Shown here: positions 25,968 to 35,330 of the stretch, piece after piece
Layout of the letters: every line of letters starts with the position of its first letter
Position numbering within the stretch: position 1 is the stretch's first letter
Source of the DNA: Hornefia butyriciproducens
GTDB taxonomy: Bacteria > Bacillota > Clostridia > Peptostreptococcales > Anaerovoracaceae
NCBI RefSeq assembly: GCF_009695915.1
Contig: NZ_VUMZ01000010.1
Span: 20,618-84,617, forward strand
DNA length: 64,000 bases
Direction: 5' to 3'
The notes under the pieces: model-generated
The model's database searches: none
What the model was told of the DNA's origin: nothing
The model's input: only the letters and a program-made list of their open reading frames with translations
Translations under genes and position numbers: made by a program

Positions 25968-27734
25968 ATGGACAAATGGGATGACTATAAATTCAGAAGG
26001 TCCCCGGAGGAGACCCTTCCCCGGCAGGACGGACCGTCACAGTCCCCCGGTAATACGGATTCCGGAGCGGACGCTTTCTCTTCCGGCACAAAGCATGATT
26101 CGGACGCCGTCTCCGCCGGAGCTTCAGGCACAAAGAATAACGGGAACGCCGACCGGGCCGGCGCGACAGGCACGACCGACGCGGCAGGCACAAAATACAG
26201 CGGGGACGCCGACCGGGCCGGCGCGGCTCCGTCCGAGGCGCCGGATCCTTTTTCCGGCACAAATGCCGGTCCCATCGGTGTTAAGGAGACCGGCTCCGAT
26301 ACGGAAGCCGGCGCCTTCGGCTCATCCGTCGAAAATACGGTAGGCAGCGTGAGCACCGGTGATTCCAGACCGGGTGCCGATTCCGCGGGCAGTTCCGTAT
26401 GGACAGACTGGAGCGGCACAACAGGAAACACAGCCGAAAACTCATCGGCCTACGGATACACTGAAACCGGAGGAAACGCCGCAGCCTACGGGAGCACCGA
26501 AGCAGGCGGGAACGACACAGCCTACAGGTACGGCGGCGGATTCGACGGCGGCGGCGGAAACGGCAGCGGATACAACTACGGCTACACTGTTCCGCCGGGG
26601 GGCAGGCAGAAGAAGTCTGCACAGCCGATGCAGATCACTAAAAAGGCTTTTGTTCTCATCCTGATTCTGGCCATGCTGGTCACCTCCCTCCTCACCGTCG
26701 GAGGCATCGCGCTGTACGACAACCACTTTGCGGCCGGGGCAAATCAGGCGACGAACTACACTTTGTCCTCGTCGACAGAGTCGCTCTCTTACAAGAGCAT
26801 CATCTCCAAGACCAGTGACAGCGTAGTGTCCATCACGACAGAATCCATGTCCACAGACGCGTGGGCGCAGAATTATGTCACAAAGGGGGCCGGCAGCGGC
26901 GTCATCATTCAGTCCAACGGCTACATCATAACCTGCAACCACGTCATCGAGGGTGCGAGTAAGATTACTGTCACGCTGAAGAACAAAAAAACCTATACGG
27001 CAACTGTCGTCGGAACCGATTCTGATAACGATATCGCCGTGCTGAAAATACGGGCAACAGGGCTGAAGGCTGCCACCTACGGGAACAGTTCCAAGCTTCA
27101 GGTGGGCGACCAGGTCGTGGCAATCGGAAATCCGCTGGGCGAGCTGAGCAACACAGCCACAACCGGCATCATCAGCGCGCTGAACCGTAATCTGACAATT
27201 GATGGGAAAAAGCTGAATCTGCTGCAGACAGACGCCTCTATCAATCCGGGCAATTCCGGCGGAGCGCTCTTCAACTCCTCCGGCAATCTGGTGGGCATCG
27301 TCGTAGCGAAGTCCTCCGGCTCGGATGTGGAAGGTCTGGGGTTCGCTATCCCCATCAACAAAGCGGCGAAAATCGCGAAACAGCTTATCAAGACCGGAAA
27401 GAGCACCAGTTCCAGCAACTCAAGCAGTTCCAGTTCCTCCGGAGACGCAGCCATCGGCGTCACGGTAACGGAGCTTTCTGAAAGCCAAGCAAAAAGCTCA
27501 GGCTATGACGCGGCGGGAGTCTACATTTCCTCCGTCACCAGCGCCTACGCGCGGTCTGCGGGACTGGAATCCGGAGACCGCATCGCGGCCGTGGACGGAA
27601 CATCTGTATCCAGCCTGACTGCTCTGAAGAGCGCACTTAAAAAACATTCGCCCGGAGATAAGGCGAAGATTACTATCGTGCGCGATGGTAAGAAACATAC
27701 TGTAACCGTCAGGCTGACCTCCGTCAGCAATTAA
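25968..27734 (+). CDS. HtrA/DegP-type membrane-anchored serine protease
   Basis: 588 residues. Residues 1-215 are an unusual low-complexity cytosolic tail rich in Gly, Ala, Thr and Asp, with repeats of the type GTKxxGxADRAGA; one membrane helix near 225-245 (FVLILILAMLVTSLLTVGGI). Trypsin-like domain with catalytic His325 (ITCNHVIEGA), Asp355 (NDIAVLKI) and Ser430 (NPGNSGGAL). A Ser-rich linker precedes one PDZ domain (residues ~500-580, GVYISSVTSAYARSAGLESG DRI). It degrades or refolds damaged exported proteins outside the membrane. GGAGG precedes the ATG. The long tail is about 150 residues more than typical. Confidence 0.93.
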   Translation: MDKWDDYKFRRSPEETLPRQDGPSQSPGNTDSGADAFSSGTKHDSDAVSAGASGTKNNGNADRAGATGTTDAAGTKYSGDADRAGAAPSEAPDPFSGTNAGPIGVKETGSDTEAGAFGSSVENTVGSVSTGDSRPGADSAGSSVWTDWSGTTGNTAENSSAYGYTETGGNAAAYGSTEAGGNDTAYRYGGGFDGGGGNGSGYNYGYTVPPGGRQKKSAQPMQITKKAFVLILILAMLVTSLLTVGGIALYDNHFAAGANQATNYTLSSSTESLSYKSIISKTSDSVVSITTESMSTDAWAQNYVTKGAGSGVIIQSNGYIITCNHVIEGASKITVTLKNKKTYTATVVGTDSDNDIAVLKIRATGLKAATYGNSSKLQVGDQVVAIGNPLGELSNTATTGIISALNRNLTIDGKKLNLLQTDASINPGNSGGALFNSSGNLVGIVVAKSSGSDVEGLGFAIPINKAAKIAKQLIKTGKSTSSSNSSSSSSSGDAAIGVTVTELSESQAKSSGYDAAGVYISSVTSAYARSAGLESGDRIAAVDGTSVSSLTALKSALKKHSPGDKAKITIVRDGKKHTVTVRLTSVSN

Positions 27735-27854
27735 GGCAGCGGCTGTGCTTTGGGGTTCGGCTGTCTCCGAATCCCTCTGCCGTGGGATGCGCCTCTGCAG
27801 CATTGGAATTCAGGCGTCCTCCGCCGCGGAGCACAGCATCATATATATAATCAA

Positions 27855-27916
27855 AGAGGGGCTGTCGCACAGTTGATTTAAATATCAGGTGGAGCGACAG
27901 TCCCTCTTCATTTTTC
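27855..27916. terminator. terminator after htrA
   Basis: AGAGGGGCTGTCGC (27855-27868) pairs with GCGACAGTCCCTCT (27894-27907), with one G-T bulge, followed by TCATTTTT. Confidence 0.85.
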
Positions 27917-28001
27917 GGTTTTCTGTTCATATACGTTTTCGGATTATACGATCCGTGTTTTGTTCATATGGGCGCCGGATCGTCCGGATCACGACGGTAA
28001 T

Positions 28002-28685
28002 TTACCGTTTACTGTGCTCCTGGAAAGCGTCTTTCCCCTCGTTGATGACGAAATCCTTCAGCTTCTTGACATGCTTGTCGGACACCTCTCTGGCGTTCTC
28101 AGGATCGCCTCCGCGAATCGCCTCCACGATATTCATATGCTCGGTCGGCATATTCTCATACCGGGTGAAATCATCGTAATACAGGTACCGGAAACGCAGC
28201 GCCAGTTCCTGGATGATCTCAAAGAGACTGCTCAGGGTTTTGTTCCCCGACATCTCAACAATCGTCCGATGAAAACCCTCGTCCTCATGGATGATCTTCT
28301 CCATATCTCCGGCAGCAATGGCGTCGCTGTATTCCGTCGTCATGGCGTCCAGTCTGTCCAGCTCCTCCCGGGTGATGCGCTGAGAGGCGAGCGCCGCCGC
28401 AAGACCCTCCAGCGACTCGCGAACCACCAGCGTGTCCACCATATCCTTCACCGAAATGTCCGATACATACGCACCGCGCCGCGGCTCGATTACAACCAGA
28501 CCGTCCTTCTCCAGCTTACGGGTCGCCTCCCGGACCGGCGTCCGGCTGACTCCCATTTCCTCCGCCAGCTCCACCTCCATCATCCGGGTGCCCGGCGCGA
28601 TACGTCCCGTCAGGATCTGCCGCTTCAGCTGTTCGTACACGATTTCGCGAAGTGGCCTGTGGTTCTGCAATTCAAAATCTATCAT
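28002..28685 (-). CDS. GntR/FadR-type transcriptional regulator
   Basis: 227 residues: winged helix 10-75 (LREIVYEQLKRQILTGRIAP, EMGVSRTPVREATRKLEKDG, RGAYVSDIS) and an all-helical FCD ligand domain from ~85 with metal-type residues in EGFHRTIVEMSGN and VSDKHVKKLKDFV. FCD regulators sense small carboxylates or similar effectors. The gene follows ispE by 16 bp; GntR genes beside ispE are frequent in Clostridia as I recall, though no ligand is established. Confidence 0.92.
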   Translation of the reverse strand: MIDFELQNHRPLREIVYEQLKRQILTGRIAPGTRMMEVELAEEMGVSRTPVREATRKLEKDGLVVIEPRRGAYVSDISVKDMVDTLVVRESLEGLAAALASQRITREELDRLDAMTTEYSDAIAAGDMEKIIHEDEGFHRTIVEMSGNKTLSSLFEIIQELALRFRYLYYDDFTRYENMPTEHMNIVEAIRGGDPENAREVSDKHVKKLKDFVINEGKDAFQEHSKR

Positions 28686-28701
28686 TCTCTTCCCTCACAC
28701 T

Positions 28702-29649
28702 TTACTTCATCGTCCGGGTCCAGTAGGCTTCATACCCCTGTTTCCGGAGGATCCTGCATGATTTCTGAGCATCCTCCATCCGTCGGAACACCGCGAAAAC
28801 GGTGGGACCGCTTCCGCTCATCAGCGCCTTCTCCGGATGCATCCGCTCCATTCTTTCCTTTAATTCCGCAACCTTCGGGTAGGCTGCGAGCGTATAATTC
28901 TCCAGAACATTGATGAAGTCCTCGTAGACACGCCCGTCCCCGACGACGTTCTCCTCAAGTCTGCGTGCGAGTCTCCGGTTGTCCGGCCGCTCCGGAATAT
29001 CACAGTTGTCAATGCCCCGATACACTTCCGCCGTTGAAACACTCAGCGCCGGTTTCGCAATGACGATGGAGCGGTCGATCCCCCGCAGCGGCTCCAGCAC
29101 AGTACCCCTGCCGGTCGCCCTGACACAGGACGCCGCCATGGAATCACGGCGAACCGCAGTCGGGAAGACTTTGTTCCCCCGGGCCTGCCCCACCGCGCTG
29201 AAGGGCACGTCAGACCCCAGCTCCTCGCAGAGACTGCAGATTTCCCCCAGAGTAAGCTTCAGTCCGAACATGACATTCATCCCGTGGATCACTGCCGCTC
29301 CGTTTCCGGATCCGCCGGCAAGTCCCGCCGCGACCGGAATCCGTTTCAGAATATTGATTTCCAGTCTTCCGGACTCCCAGGAGCTCCCGTACCGGTCAAT
29401 CATCAGCTCCGCCGCGCGCCAGGCCAGATTTCGCCGGTCAGTCGGCAGATAATAGCGGTTGGTGCGGACAGAAATCCCGATATCGCCCTTCTTTCCGCCG
29501 GGAAATCTCACGAATCGCAGCTGCACATCGTCATGAAACGCCAGCTGCTGCATGATCATATCCACCTCATGGTATCCCTGCGCATCGCAGGCTCCCACGT
29601 CCAGAGACAGATTTATCTTGGCAAAGGACCGGACTGTAATCTCTTTCAT
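28702..29649 (-). CDS. ispE: 4-(cytidine 5'-diphospho)-2-C-methyl-D-erythritol kinase
   Basis: 315 residues; phosphorylates CDP-methylerythritol in the MEP isoprenoid pathway. GHMP kinase layout: SFAKINLSLDV with the catalytic Lys, ATP loop PVAAGLAGGSGNGAAVIHGM, and C-terminal MSGSGPTVFAVF. The usual conserved PVG in the substrate strand region and Asp of the GHMP active site lie in the ATP-loop segment. It follows the Ig-domain gene by 5 bp, in the order tadA, Ig protein, ispE, GntR. Confidence 0.95.
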   Translation of the reverse strand: MKEITVRSFAKINLSLDVGACDAQGYHEVDMIMQQLAFHDDVQLRFVRFPGGKKGDIGISVRTNRYYLPTDRRNLAWRAAELMIDRYGSSWESGRLEINILKRIPVAAGLAGGSGNGAAVIHGMNVMFGLKLTLGEICSLCEELGSDVPFSAVGQARGNKVFPTAVRRDSMAASCVRATGRGTVLEPLRGIDRSIVIAKPALSVSTAEVYRGIDNCDIPERPDNRRLARRLEENVVGDGRVYEDFINVLENYTLAAYPKVAELKERMERMHPEKALMSGSGPTVFAVFRRMEDAQKSCRILRKQGYEAYWTRTMK

Positions 29650-29654
29650 GATTA

Positions 29655-30539
29655 TTACTTCTTTTTCCCTTTCGGGTTCTTGCCGTAGTTTGTAGCTTTC
29701 AGCTCCGCTTTTTTCCGGGCTTCCTCTTCCTTCTTCGCCTCAGCGAGAGCCTTCCGTCCGGTTTTGTAGGTGCAGCCCGCCGCAGCGATGGGCCGCGGAC
29801 CCTTTACATGATAGCAGCCGTCGTCCTCTCTGGCGTAGTACTCATCCAGCTCTTTGTCACGTCTTGCGCGGGCTTCCTTAGCGGCGTTCTTGCGGGCGAC
29901 CTCCTTCTCATGCTTGGCGAGAACCTCCTCCACGGACTTGCCGGTGCGTTTGGCTTCCTTGTACGGATTGAACGGTTCTTCCTTCTCGTCCTTCTCGTTC
30001 TCGTCGCTCTTCTTTCTCTGCTGCCGCATGGAGAACACCATCATTCCGCCGAACATCAGGAACATCATAACCATGTAGATGACTGTATTGCGGCTCTGGT
30101 TCATCGTGCGGAAACTGATCTTCACGTCTTTTCCGAGCTTGTTTCCGTCGTTGTCAACAAAATCTCCCGAAATGGTGGCCGTGTAGACGGTGTTGTCCTT
30201 GATGGTATTCTTGCCCTTTCCGGTGGTCTTGACTTTATTGGTGTCAATCAGCATCAGAACGTATTTCGGCTCCTTGCTGTTGTAATAGATCAGCGTCGGA
30301 TAGGAGTGTCCCGTGGAATCTGTAATCTTGAACTTGTCTTTGTTCGCCGCCCTGGAGGCCTTGTTTCCGACTGCGTGATTGAAGTAGACCTTGACGCACA
30401 TATTGTCCTTGGTCGTATTCTTCGCCCCGTCCTTCGGGTATGTGTTGGTCACCTGGAACGATGACGCCCCAAAAATGAATGTCGCAGCAAGCATTACCAT
30501 AAGCGCGGCAAGACACGCTATCGCGCCTGTTCTTTTCAT
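29655..30539 (-). CDS. membrane protein with extracytoplasmic Ig-like domain
   Basis: 294 residues. Cleavable-type signal (MKRTGAIACLAALMVMLAAT), one Big_5-like Ig domain (residues 28-150, TNTYPKDGAKNTTKDNMCVK and DNTVYTATISGDFVDNDGNK), a membrane helix near 160-180 (VIYMVMMFLMFGGMMVF), then a ~110-residue highly charged cytosolic tail rich in Lys, Glu and Ala. The orientation is outside-Ig, inside-tail. Its ATG overlaps the tadA stop (ATGA). Function unknown; such tails often touch RNA or the envelope machinery, but nothing here proves it. Confidence 0.75.
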   Translation of the reverse strand: MKRTGAIACLAALMVMLAATFIFGASSFQVTNTYPKDGAKNTTKDNMCVKVYFNHAVGNKASRAANKDKFKITDSTGHSYPTLIYYNSKEPKYVLMLIDTNKVKTTGKGKNTIKDNTVYTATISGDFVDNDGNKLGKDVKISFRTMNQSRNTVIYMVMMFLMFGGMMVFSMRQQRKKSDENEKDEKEEPFNPYKEAKRTGKSVEEVLAKHEKEVARKNAAKEARARRDKELDEYYAREDDGCYHVKGPRPIAAAGCTYKTGRKALAEAKKEEEARKKAELKATNYGKNPKGKKK

Positions 30540-31015
30540 ACTAAAGTCCTCCGATTCTGTTTTCTTGATTTTCTGAGATCCGAAAAAAACTCTTTCAGGA
30601 TCCGGGAGCAGTCCTCTTCCAGAACGCCCGTCTCCACCTCAATATTGTGGTTGAGCCGCGGTTCCTCCACGATGTCAAATACGGACCCGCAGGCGCCCGC
30701 CTTCGGATCCATCGTGCCGATACAGAGCTTCTCCATCCGGCTCCAGACCAGCGCGCCTGCGCACATGGCGCAGGGCTCGCAGGTGACATACATGGTGCAG
30801 CCGGGAAGTCTCCAGCCTCCCAGCCGTTCTGCCGCCTGGCGGATAGCGTTCATTTCCGCGTGAGCCGTGGGATCCTTCCGGGTCTCTGTCAGATTGTGTC
30901 CCCTGGCGATGATCTCGCCGTTCCGGACGATCACCGCACCGATGGGAACCTCCCCCAGCCGGAACGCCTTCTCCGCTTCGTTCAAAGCTTCTTTCATATA
31001 TTCGTACTTACTCAT
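30536..31015 (-). CDS. tadA: tRNA adenosine(34) deaminase
   Basis: 159 residues from MSKYEYMKEALNEAEKAFRL. Converts A34 of tRNA-Arg(ACG) to inosine. Zinc site HAEMNAI (His, catalytic Glu) and PCAMCAGAL (two Cys), plus GEVPIGAVIV and GHNLTE. The open frame extends 22 codons upstream without a ribosome box, so the internal ATG is preferred. Confidence 0.93.
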   Translation of the reverse strand: MSKYEYMKEALNEAEKAFRLGEVPIGAVIVRNGEIIARGHNLTETRKDPTAHAEMNAIRQAAERLGGWRLPGCTMYVTCEPCAMCAGALVWSRMEKLCIGTMDPKAGACGSVFDIVEEPRLNHNIEVETGVLEEDCSRILKEFFSDLRKSRKQNRRTLV

Positions 31016-31290
31016 ACACCTAAAAAGTATACAACACTTCCATACAGTATTCAAGATGTTTTTGTACAGAATTCCGTGCATTACGGAGCATTCCGTCCCC
31101 GTCTTCTGCTATGAAAACCGGTATCGTTTTCTGCTTCGGAACACTGACTTTGAAGCGATTGTCGGAAAGCAGACTATGCAGCGGTTTGCAATGACCAGTT
31201 TCACGATATCCTGCTATGCAGAAGGAAGGGATTAAAATGCCCTTCTATCTATCATTATATTTACAAAAATTGGATAATTCCGTAAATTTG

Positions 31291-31319
31291 TTGACTTTTT
31301 TGTGACAAAACAATATAAT
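31291..31319 (+). promoter_or_regulatory. near-consensus sigma-70 promoter
   Basis: TTGACT (31291-31296), 17-bp spacer, TATAAT (31314-31319). One mismatch to consensus. It drives the secreted protein at 31363; the AT-rich upstream (31016-31290) holds no gene. Confidence 0.8.
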
Positions 31320-31362
31320 ATGATGTAAGTCTATTTGTTTATGTTTCGGAAAGGAGTCTACA

Positions 31363-32190
31363 ATGCAGTCAAGATGTAGAAAATATAAAAAACTGATTTC
31401 AAAGACATTGAGTGTCTTTGCACTGTGCGCTGTGCTGACGGTTAGTGCATTTGCGGATACGGAAACTGCCGAATATTCAATTCACGCTGATTCCAAAAGC
31501 AATATTACTGCATACAATGACTTTGTGCTGCAGCCAGCTGTTTCAAAATCTGTATCCGAATATGAAATGATCAAGGAGTTGAGACAATATCCAACAGATA
31601 CGTTGAAAGAAAATGGATTTTCACAAAAGGAAATCACTGCAATTAAAGGTCCATTGAAAGCAAAATCAAAGTATGGAAATATAACATATACCATCAACTA
31701 TGATAAAATGTACCAGAAAAACGGCGAAACGTTCTTAAGAACAAAAATGACGTGGGATTGGAGTAAAGCACCAATATGTCTTTTAACGGACATTCCCGCG
31801 ATGACAACCAGTGAAACATTTACTAAGGACTCTGCCACCGCAAAAGTGCAATATTATGCATATGGAAATAAAAACAAAAAAACCAGTACTTCCTCTCCCA
31901 AAGTAAAGACCGCGAATGCCGGTCAAGGAGTATACATTAAACTCAGTATGGGCAAAAACTTTGATGTATCGGAACATTCTTATAAAGAAATCCCCTTATC
32001 AGGGTCAATTACAACATCGTGGAGTGTGAGCAAAAAGCTCAAGCAAGTTGGCATTGCATCAAATTATGGGCATACCATTCTTTCATGTACTCCATCGGTA
32101 TCTTTTGGTCGCTCTGCTGCAATCGGTTTCACGCCCGAAAAGAGATGTAAATACGGGGACGAGGCATACATGAAGGCAACTTTGAAATAG
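31363..32190 (+). CDS. secreted protein of unknown function, AT-rich
   Basis: 275 residues, AAAGGAG box, signal peptide (KTLSVFALCAVLTVSAFAD). The mature part has Tyr/Thr/Lys-rich beta segments (YGNITYTINYDKMYQKNGET, FLRTKMTWDWSKAPICLLTD) and ends with VSFGRSAAIGFTPEKRC. Composition is clearly more AT-rich than the neighbours, pointing to transfer. A small membrane-protein gene follows by 14 bp. Not recognised; a secreted bacteriocin- or toxin-like protein is possible but unproven. Confidence 0.75.
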   Translation: MQSRCRKYKKLISKTLSVFALCAVLTVSAFADTETAEYSIHADSKSNITAYNDFVLQPAVSKSVSEYEMIKELRQYPTDTLKENGFSQKEITAIKGPLKAKSKYGNITYTINYDKMYQKNGETFLRTKMTWDWSKAPICLLTDIPAMTTSETFTKDSATAKVQYYAYGNKNKKTSTSSPKVKTANAGQGVYIKLSMGKNFDVSEHSYKEIPLSGSITTSWSVSKKLKQVGIASNYGHTILSCTPSVSFGRSAAIGFTPEKRCKYGDEAYMKATLK

Positions 32191-32204
32191 CAGAGGAGAG
32201 CAAA

Positions 32205-32360
32205 ATGAAATTTAACGGATGGATTCTGCTGCTGGTCTGCATACTGGCAGGATTTTTGGCTTATATATCAGTAGAAGGTTATTTGGGTGACGGAATTGCA
32301 ACTATTTGTTGCTTTATGGCGCCGGCAATTGTATACATCGGGAACAAAATAAGCAAATGA
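32205..32360 (+). CDS. 51-residue two-helix membrane protein
   Basis: MKFNGWILLLVCILAGFLAY and TICCFMAPAIVYIGNKISK form two membrane segments with a short loop. A GAGGAG box stands 8 nt upstream. It is coupled to the secreted protein just before it, so the pair probably acts together, for example as exported protein and membrane partner or immunity peptide (inference only). Confidence 0.6.
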   Translation: MKFNGWILLLVCILAGFLAYISVEGYLGDGIATICCFMAPAIVYIGNKISK

Positions 32361-32595
32361 TATGCGGAGCCCCAATCCTGACAAGCGTTCAACGCGTCAT
32401 TATCGTTCAAGGCTGTCACTACGAAGGAAATCGCATAAAAATAATCACAGAAGGAAGGTATGTTCAGGAGAACGAGAGACTGCCGTGGTGTGTAGAAGTG
32501 CAACTGCGCTGTGTTGCTGCAACACGGCATTGCTTTTTTTATGTTTTTTTAGTAACATATACGGTAAAGAAAATGAAAAAGGAGGGCTCCGCCCT

Positions 32596-33234
32596 ATGAT
32601 TATGGATATCGCCGCGGGGATTATCATCGTTCTGTCGGCAGTCTTTTACTGTCGCAGGGGGTTTGCGGCATCAGTCATCAATATGCTTCAGTGGTTTCTC
32701 TGCATCGTCGTCGGACTGCTGCTCTGTGATAACGCCACCCGGCTCCTGACCGGACATACCGGAGCGGGAAATTTTCTGAACGGCGTATTCGAGAAAAAGC
32801 TGGCCTCCACTGGCAGCCCGCACACACAGGCACAGTCGGTATACGATGTGTTTCACGGCTATATCAGCAGCAATTCCCAGATGGTTTCCAATCCGGGAGC
32901 CTCGGACATCACTCAGATTGTCCTGGCGATTCTGTCCTTTTTTGTAATCATCGCCGCGGTGAAGCTGCTGCTGTGGCTGTTCTGCAAAATCTTCCCGCAG
33001 GAAAGCTATGACGGAATCCGCCGTTTCTTCGACCGGCTGACGGGAATTGTCTGCGGAACCGGAATGGGCATCATCTATGTTCTTCTGGCGCTGACGATGC
33101 TGCTGGCACTGATGGCGGTGTTACCGTCGGGTATCGCGTCTGCGCTGTCCGGTACGCTGGACAGTTCCTTTGTGACCGGCAGCCTGTACACCAACAACCC
33201 GCTGCTGCCCCTGCTCCGGAATCTGTTCACCTGA
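32596..33234 (+). CDS. CvpA family membrane protein
   Basis: 212 residues from MIMDIAAGIIIVLSAVFYCR behind GGAGGG. Four membrane helices with the N-terminal CvpA-type segment GFAASVINMLQWFLCIVVGL LL and a later loop FDRLTGIVCGTGMG. CvpA proteins are needed for colicin V export in E. coli and appear linked to envelope homeostasis in Firmicutes. An in-frame extension upstream lacks a ribosome box. It stands directly before the pyr run, with its own promoter in between. Confidence 0.8.
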   Translation: MIMDIAAGIIIVLSAVFYCRRGFAASVINMLQWFLCIVVGLLLCDNATRLLTGHTGAGNFLNGVFEKKLASTGSPHTQAQSVYDVFHGYISSNSQMVSNPGASDITQIVLAILSFFVIIAAVKLLLWLFCKIFPQESYDGIRRFFDRLTGIVCGTGMGIIYVLLALTMLLALMAVLPSGIASALSGTLDSSFVTGSLYTNNPLLPLLRNLFT

Positions 33235-33261
33235 AGCTGACAATTCTTCTTGCAGGAGGGC

Positions 33262-33290
33262 TTGACAGTGACCCGGGTTTGTGATATAAA
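33262..33290 (+). promoter_or_regulatory. promoter of the pyrimidine genes
   Basis: TTGACA (33262-33267), 17-bp spacer, TATAAA (33285-33290). The predicted leader to the pyrC ATG is only ~34 nt, too short for a PyrR attenuator. Confidence 0.8.
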
Positions 33291-33330
33291 ATTAAAAGTT
33301 TGAGTTTTTTCGGAACAGGAAGGACACGAC

Positions 33331-34605
33331 ATGGCAATTCTGCTGACGAACGGCAACGTATACTGTGACAGAGGTTTTCAGAGGACGGACCTTCTCATTT
33401 CAGAAGGACGGTCATTCGTTTTTGAAAAACCCGACCTCCGTCACGCAGACCGTACAATCGACTGTAAAGGCAAGATCATTATTCCCGGCTTAGCGGATGT
33501 ACACGTACATTTCCGTGAACCCGGGTTTTCTTATAAAGAGACCATACGCACAGGCTCCGCGGCGGCAGCTGCCGGAGGCTATACCTGCGTCTGCACCATG
33601 CCGAATCTGAATCCGGCGCCTTCAACAAAGGAAGGTCTGCAGGTCCAGCTGGACCTGATCCGCAGGGATTCTCTCATCGACATTGTTCCCTACGGAGCCA
33701 TCACCGCTGATCAGGACGGCCGCAGCCGTCTGTCCGACATGGAGACACTGGCTCCCTTCGTCTGCGCCTTCACCGATGACGGTAAAGGCGTACAGGCAGG
33801 TGCACGGATGGAGGAAGCCATGCGGCTGGCGAAGTCTCTGCATCGCATGATCGTCGCCCACTGCGAGGACGAGAGCCTCCTGGGCGGACGCGCTGTCCAC
33901 GACGGCGTCTATGCGAAGAAGCTGGGCATCCGAGGAATATCTTCAGAAAGTGAATGGCGGCAGGTAGAACGGGACGTGGAGCTGGCGGCGAAGACCGGCT
34001 GCGCTTATCACGTCTGCCATATTTCCACAAAGGAAACCGTGGAAATTATTCGGCAGGCAAAGAAAAGCGGCGTGGATGTGAGCTGTGAGACAGGCCCTCA
34101 CTATCTGGTCCTGTGCGATGAGGATCTGCAGGATCTCGGACGGTTCAAAATGAATCCGCCGATCCGCAGCGCGGACGATCGGGACGCACTGCGAGAGGGT
34201 CTTGCGGATGGCACAATCGACATGATCGCCACCGACCACGCTCCCCACAGCGCAGAAGAGAAATCCCGGGGAATTCTGGACAGCGCCTTCGGCATCGTCG
34301 GACTGGAAACCGCTTTCCCTGTCCTGTACAGCCGGCTGGTGTGCCGGGACAGACTCATCACAACAGAAAAGTTAATCGACCTGATGGCTCTCGCGCCGAG
34401 ACGGCGCTTCCCCCTCCCGGGCGGACCCATCACAGACGGCGCCCGCGCGGATGTGACCGTCATCGACCCGGAGGCTTCCTTTGTGATAAACCCGTCGGAC
34501 TTCCGAAGCAAAGGAAAAGCCACGCCATTTGAAGGCTGGGAGGTTCAGGGGAAGGTACAGATGACCTTCTGCGCCGGTACGCCGGTATATGAGGTAGAAC
34601 AATGA
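33331..34605 (+). CDS. pyrC: dihydroorotase
   Basis: 424 residues, class I dihydroorotase; closes carbamoyl-aspartate to dihydroorotate. Metal ligands in DVHVHFREPGF, the region IVAHCEDESLL, HVCHIST and the active-site Asp in ATDHAPHS. It overlaps pyrK by 4 bp (ATGA). The carbamoylated lysine of some class I enzymes is not certain from sequence alone. Confidence 0.95.
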   Translation: MAILLTNGNVYCDRGFQRTDLLISEGRSFVFEKPDLRHADRTIDCKGKIIIPGLADVHVHFREPGFSYKETIRTGSAAAAAGGYTCVCTMPNLNPAPSTKEGLQVQLDLIRRDSLIDIVPYGAITADQDGRSRLSDMETLAPFVCAFTDDGKGVQAGARMEEAMRLAKSLHRMIVAHCEDESLLGGRAVHDGVYAKKLGIRGISSESEWRQVERDVELAAKTGCAYHVCHISTKETVEIIRQAKKSGVDVSCETGPHYLVLCDEDLQDLGRFKMNPPIRSADDRDALREGLADGTIDMIATDHAPHSAEEKSRGILDSAFGIVGLETAFPVLYSRLVCRDRLITTEKLIDLMALAPRRRFPLPGGPITDGARADVTVIDPEASFVINPSDFRSKGKATPFEGWEVQGKVQMTFCAGTPVYEVEQ

Positions 34606-35330
34606 AGCAGCAATATCTGACCGTCCGATCGGTCACCGAAATTCAGAAAAACATATATAAGATGAAGCTTTCCGGCAACTGCACGGAAATTTCCGCTCCC
34701 GGACAGTTCATCAATATCCGCCTCGCGGGCTTTTACCTGCGGCGTCCGATCTCCATCGCCAGCTGGGACGCCGCCAGCCTCACCATCGTCTTTCGGACTG
34801 TGGGGGCCGGAACAGAGGCTCTTTCCCGTGTCGAGCCGGGCACATCGCTGGACGTGCTGATGCCTCTGGGCAACGGTTTCGACCTTACAAAGGGCGGTAG
34901 CAGTCCCCTCCTCATCGGAGGCGGCATCGGTCTTCCGCCGGTTTACGGGTTGGCTCGCGCCATGGTGCAGGAGGGCATGACGCCCCGGGTCATCGCCGGG
35001 TTCAACACAAAGAATGATGTGATTCTGACAAAGGACTTCAACTTCCTGGGCATCGAACCGGTCATCACAACGATGGACGGAAGCGAGGGACTGCGGGGCA
35101 CAGTAACGGACGCCGCTGCAAACGCCGACACCGGCTATGTCTATGCATGCGGTCCGGAGCCGATGCTGAAAGCAGTTTACGACATCTGCGGCGACGGACA
35201 GTTCAGCTTCGAAGCGCGCATGGCCTGCGGCTTCGGCGCCTGCATGGGCTGCAGCTGCAAAACAAAGTACGGGTACAAACGGATCTGCAAGGACGGTCCT
35301 GTTCTGCAAAAGGAGGAGATCATATGGTAA
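34602..35330 (+). CDS. pyrK: dihydroorotate dehydrogenase electron transfer subunit
   Basis: 242 residues; FAD and [2Fe-2S] subunit that passes electrons from dihydroorotate via PyrD to NAD+. FAD-binding RRPISIAS, NAD domain LLIGGGIGLPPVYGLARAM, and cysteine cluster MACGFGACMGCSCK followed by a further Cys in YKRICKDGP. It overlaps pyrD by 7 bp. Confidence 0.95.
   Translation: MKQQYLTVRSVTEIQKNIYKMKLSGNCTEISAPGQFINIRLAGFYLRRPISIASWDAASLTIVFRTVGAGTEALSRVEPGTSLDVLMPLGNGFDLTKGGSSPLLIGGGIGLPPVYGLARAMVQEGMTPRVIAGFNTKNDVILTKDFNFLGIEPVITTMDGSEGLRGTVTDAAANADTGYVYACGPEPMLKAVYDICGDGQFSFEARMACGFGACMGCSCKTKYGYKRICKDGPVLQKEEIIW

Noticed and set aside
33235..33330. PyrR attenuator or riboswitch before pyrC
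   Set aside because: Predicted leader is only ~34 nt and contains no PyrR-binding loop or terminator.
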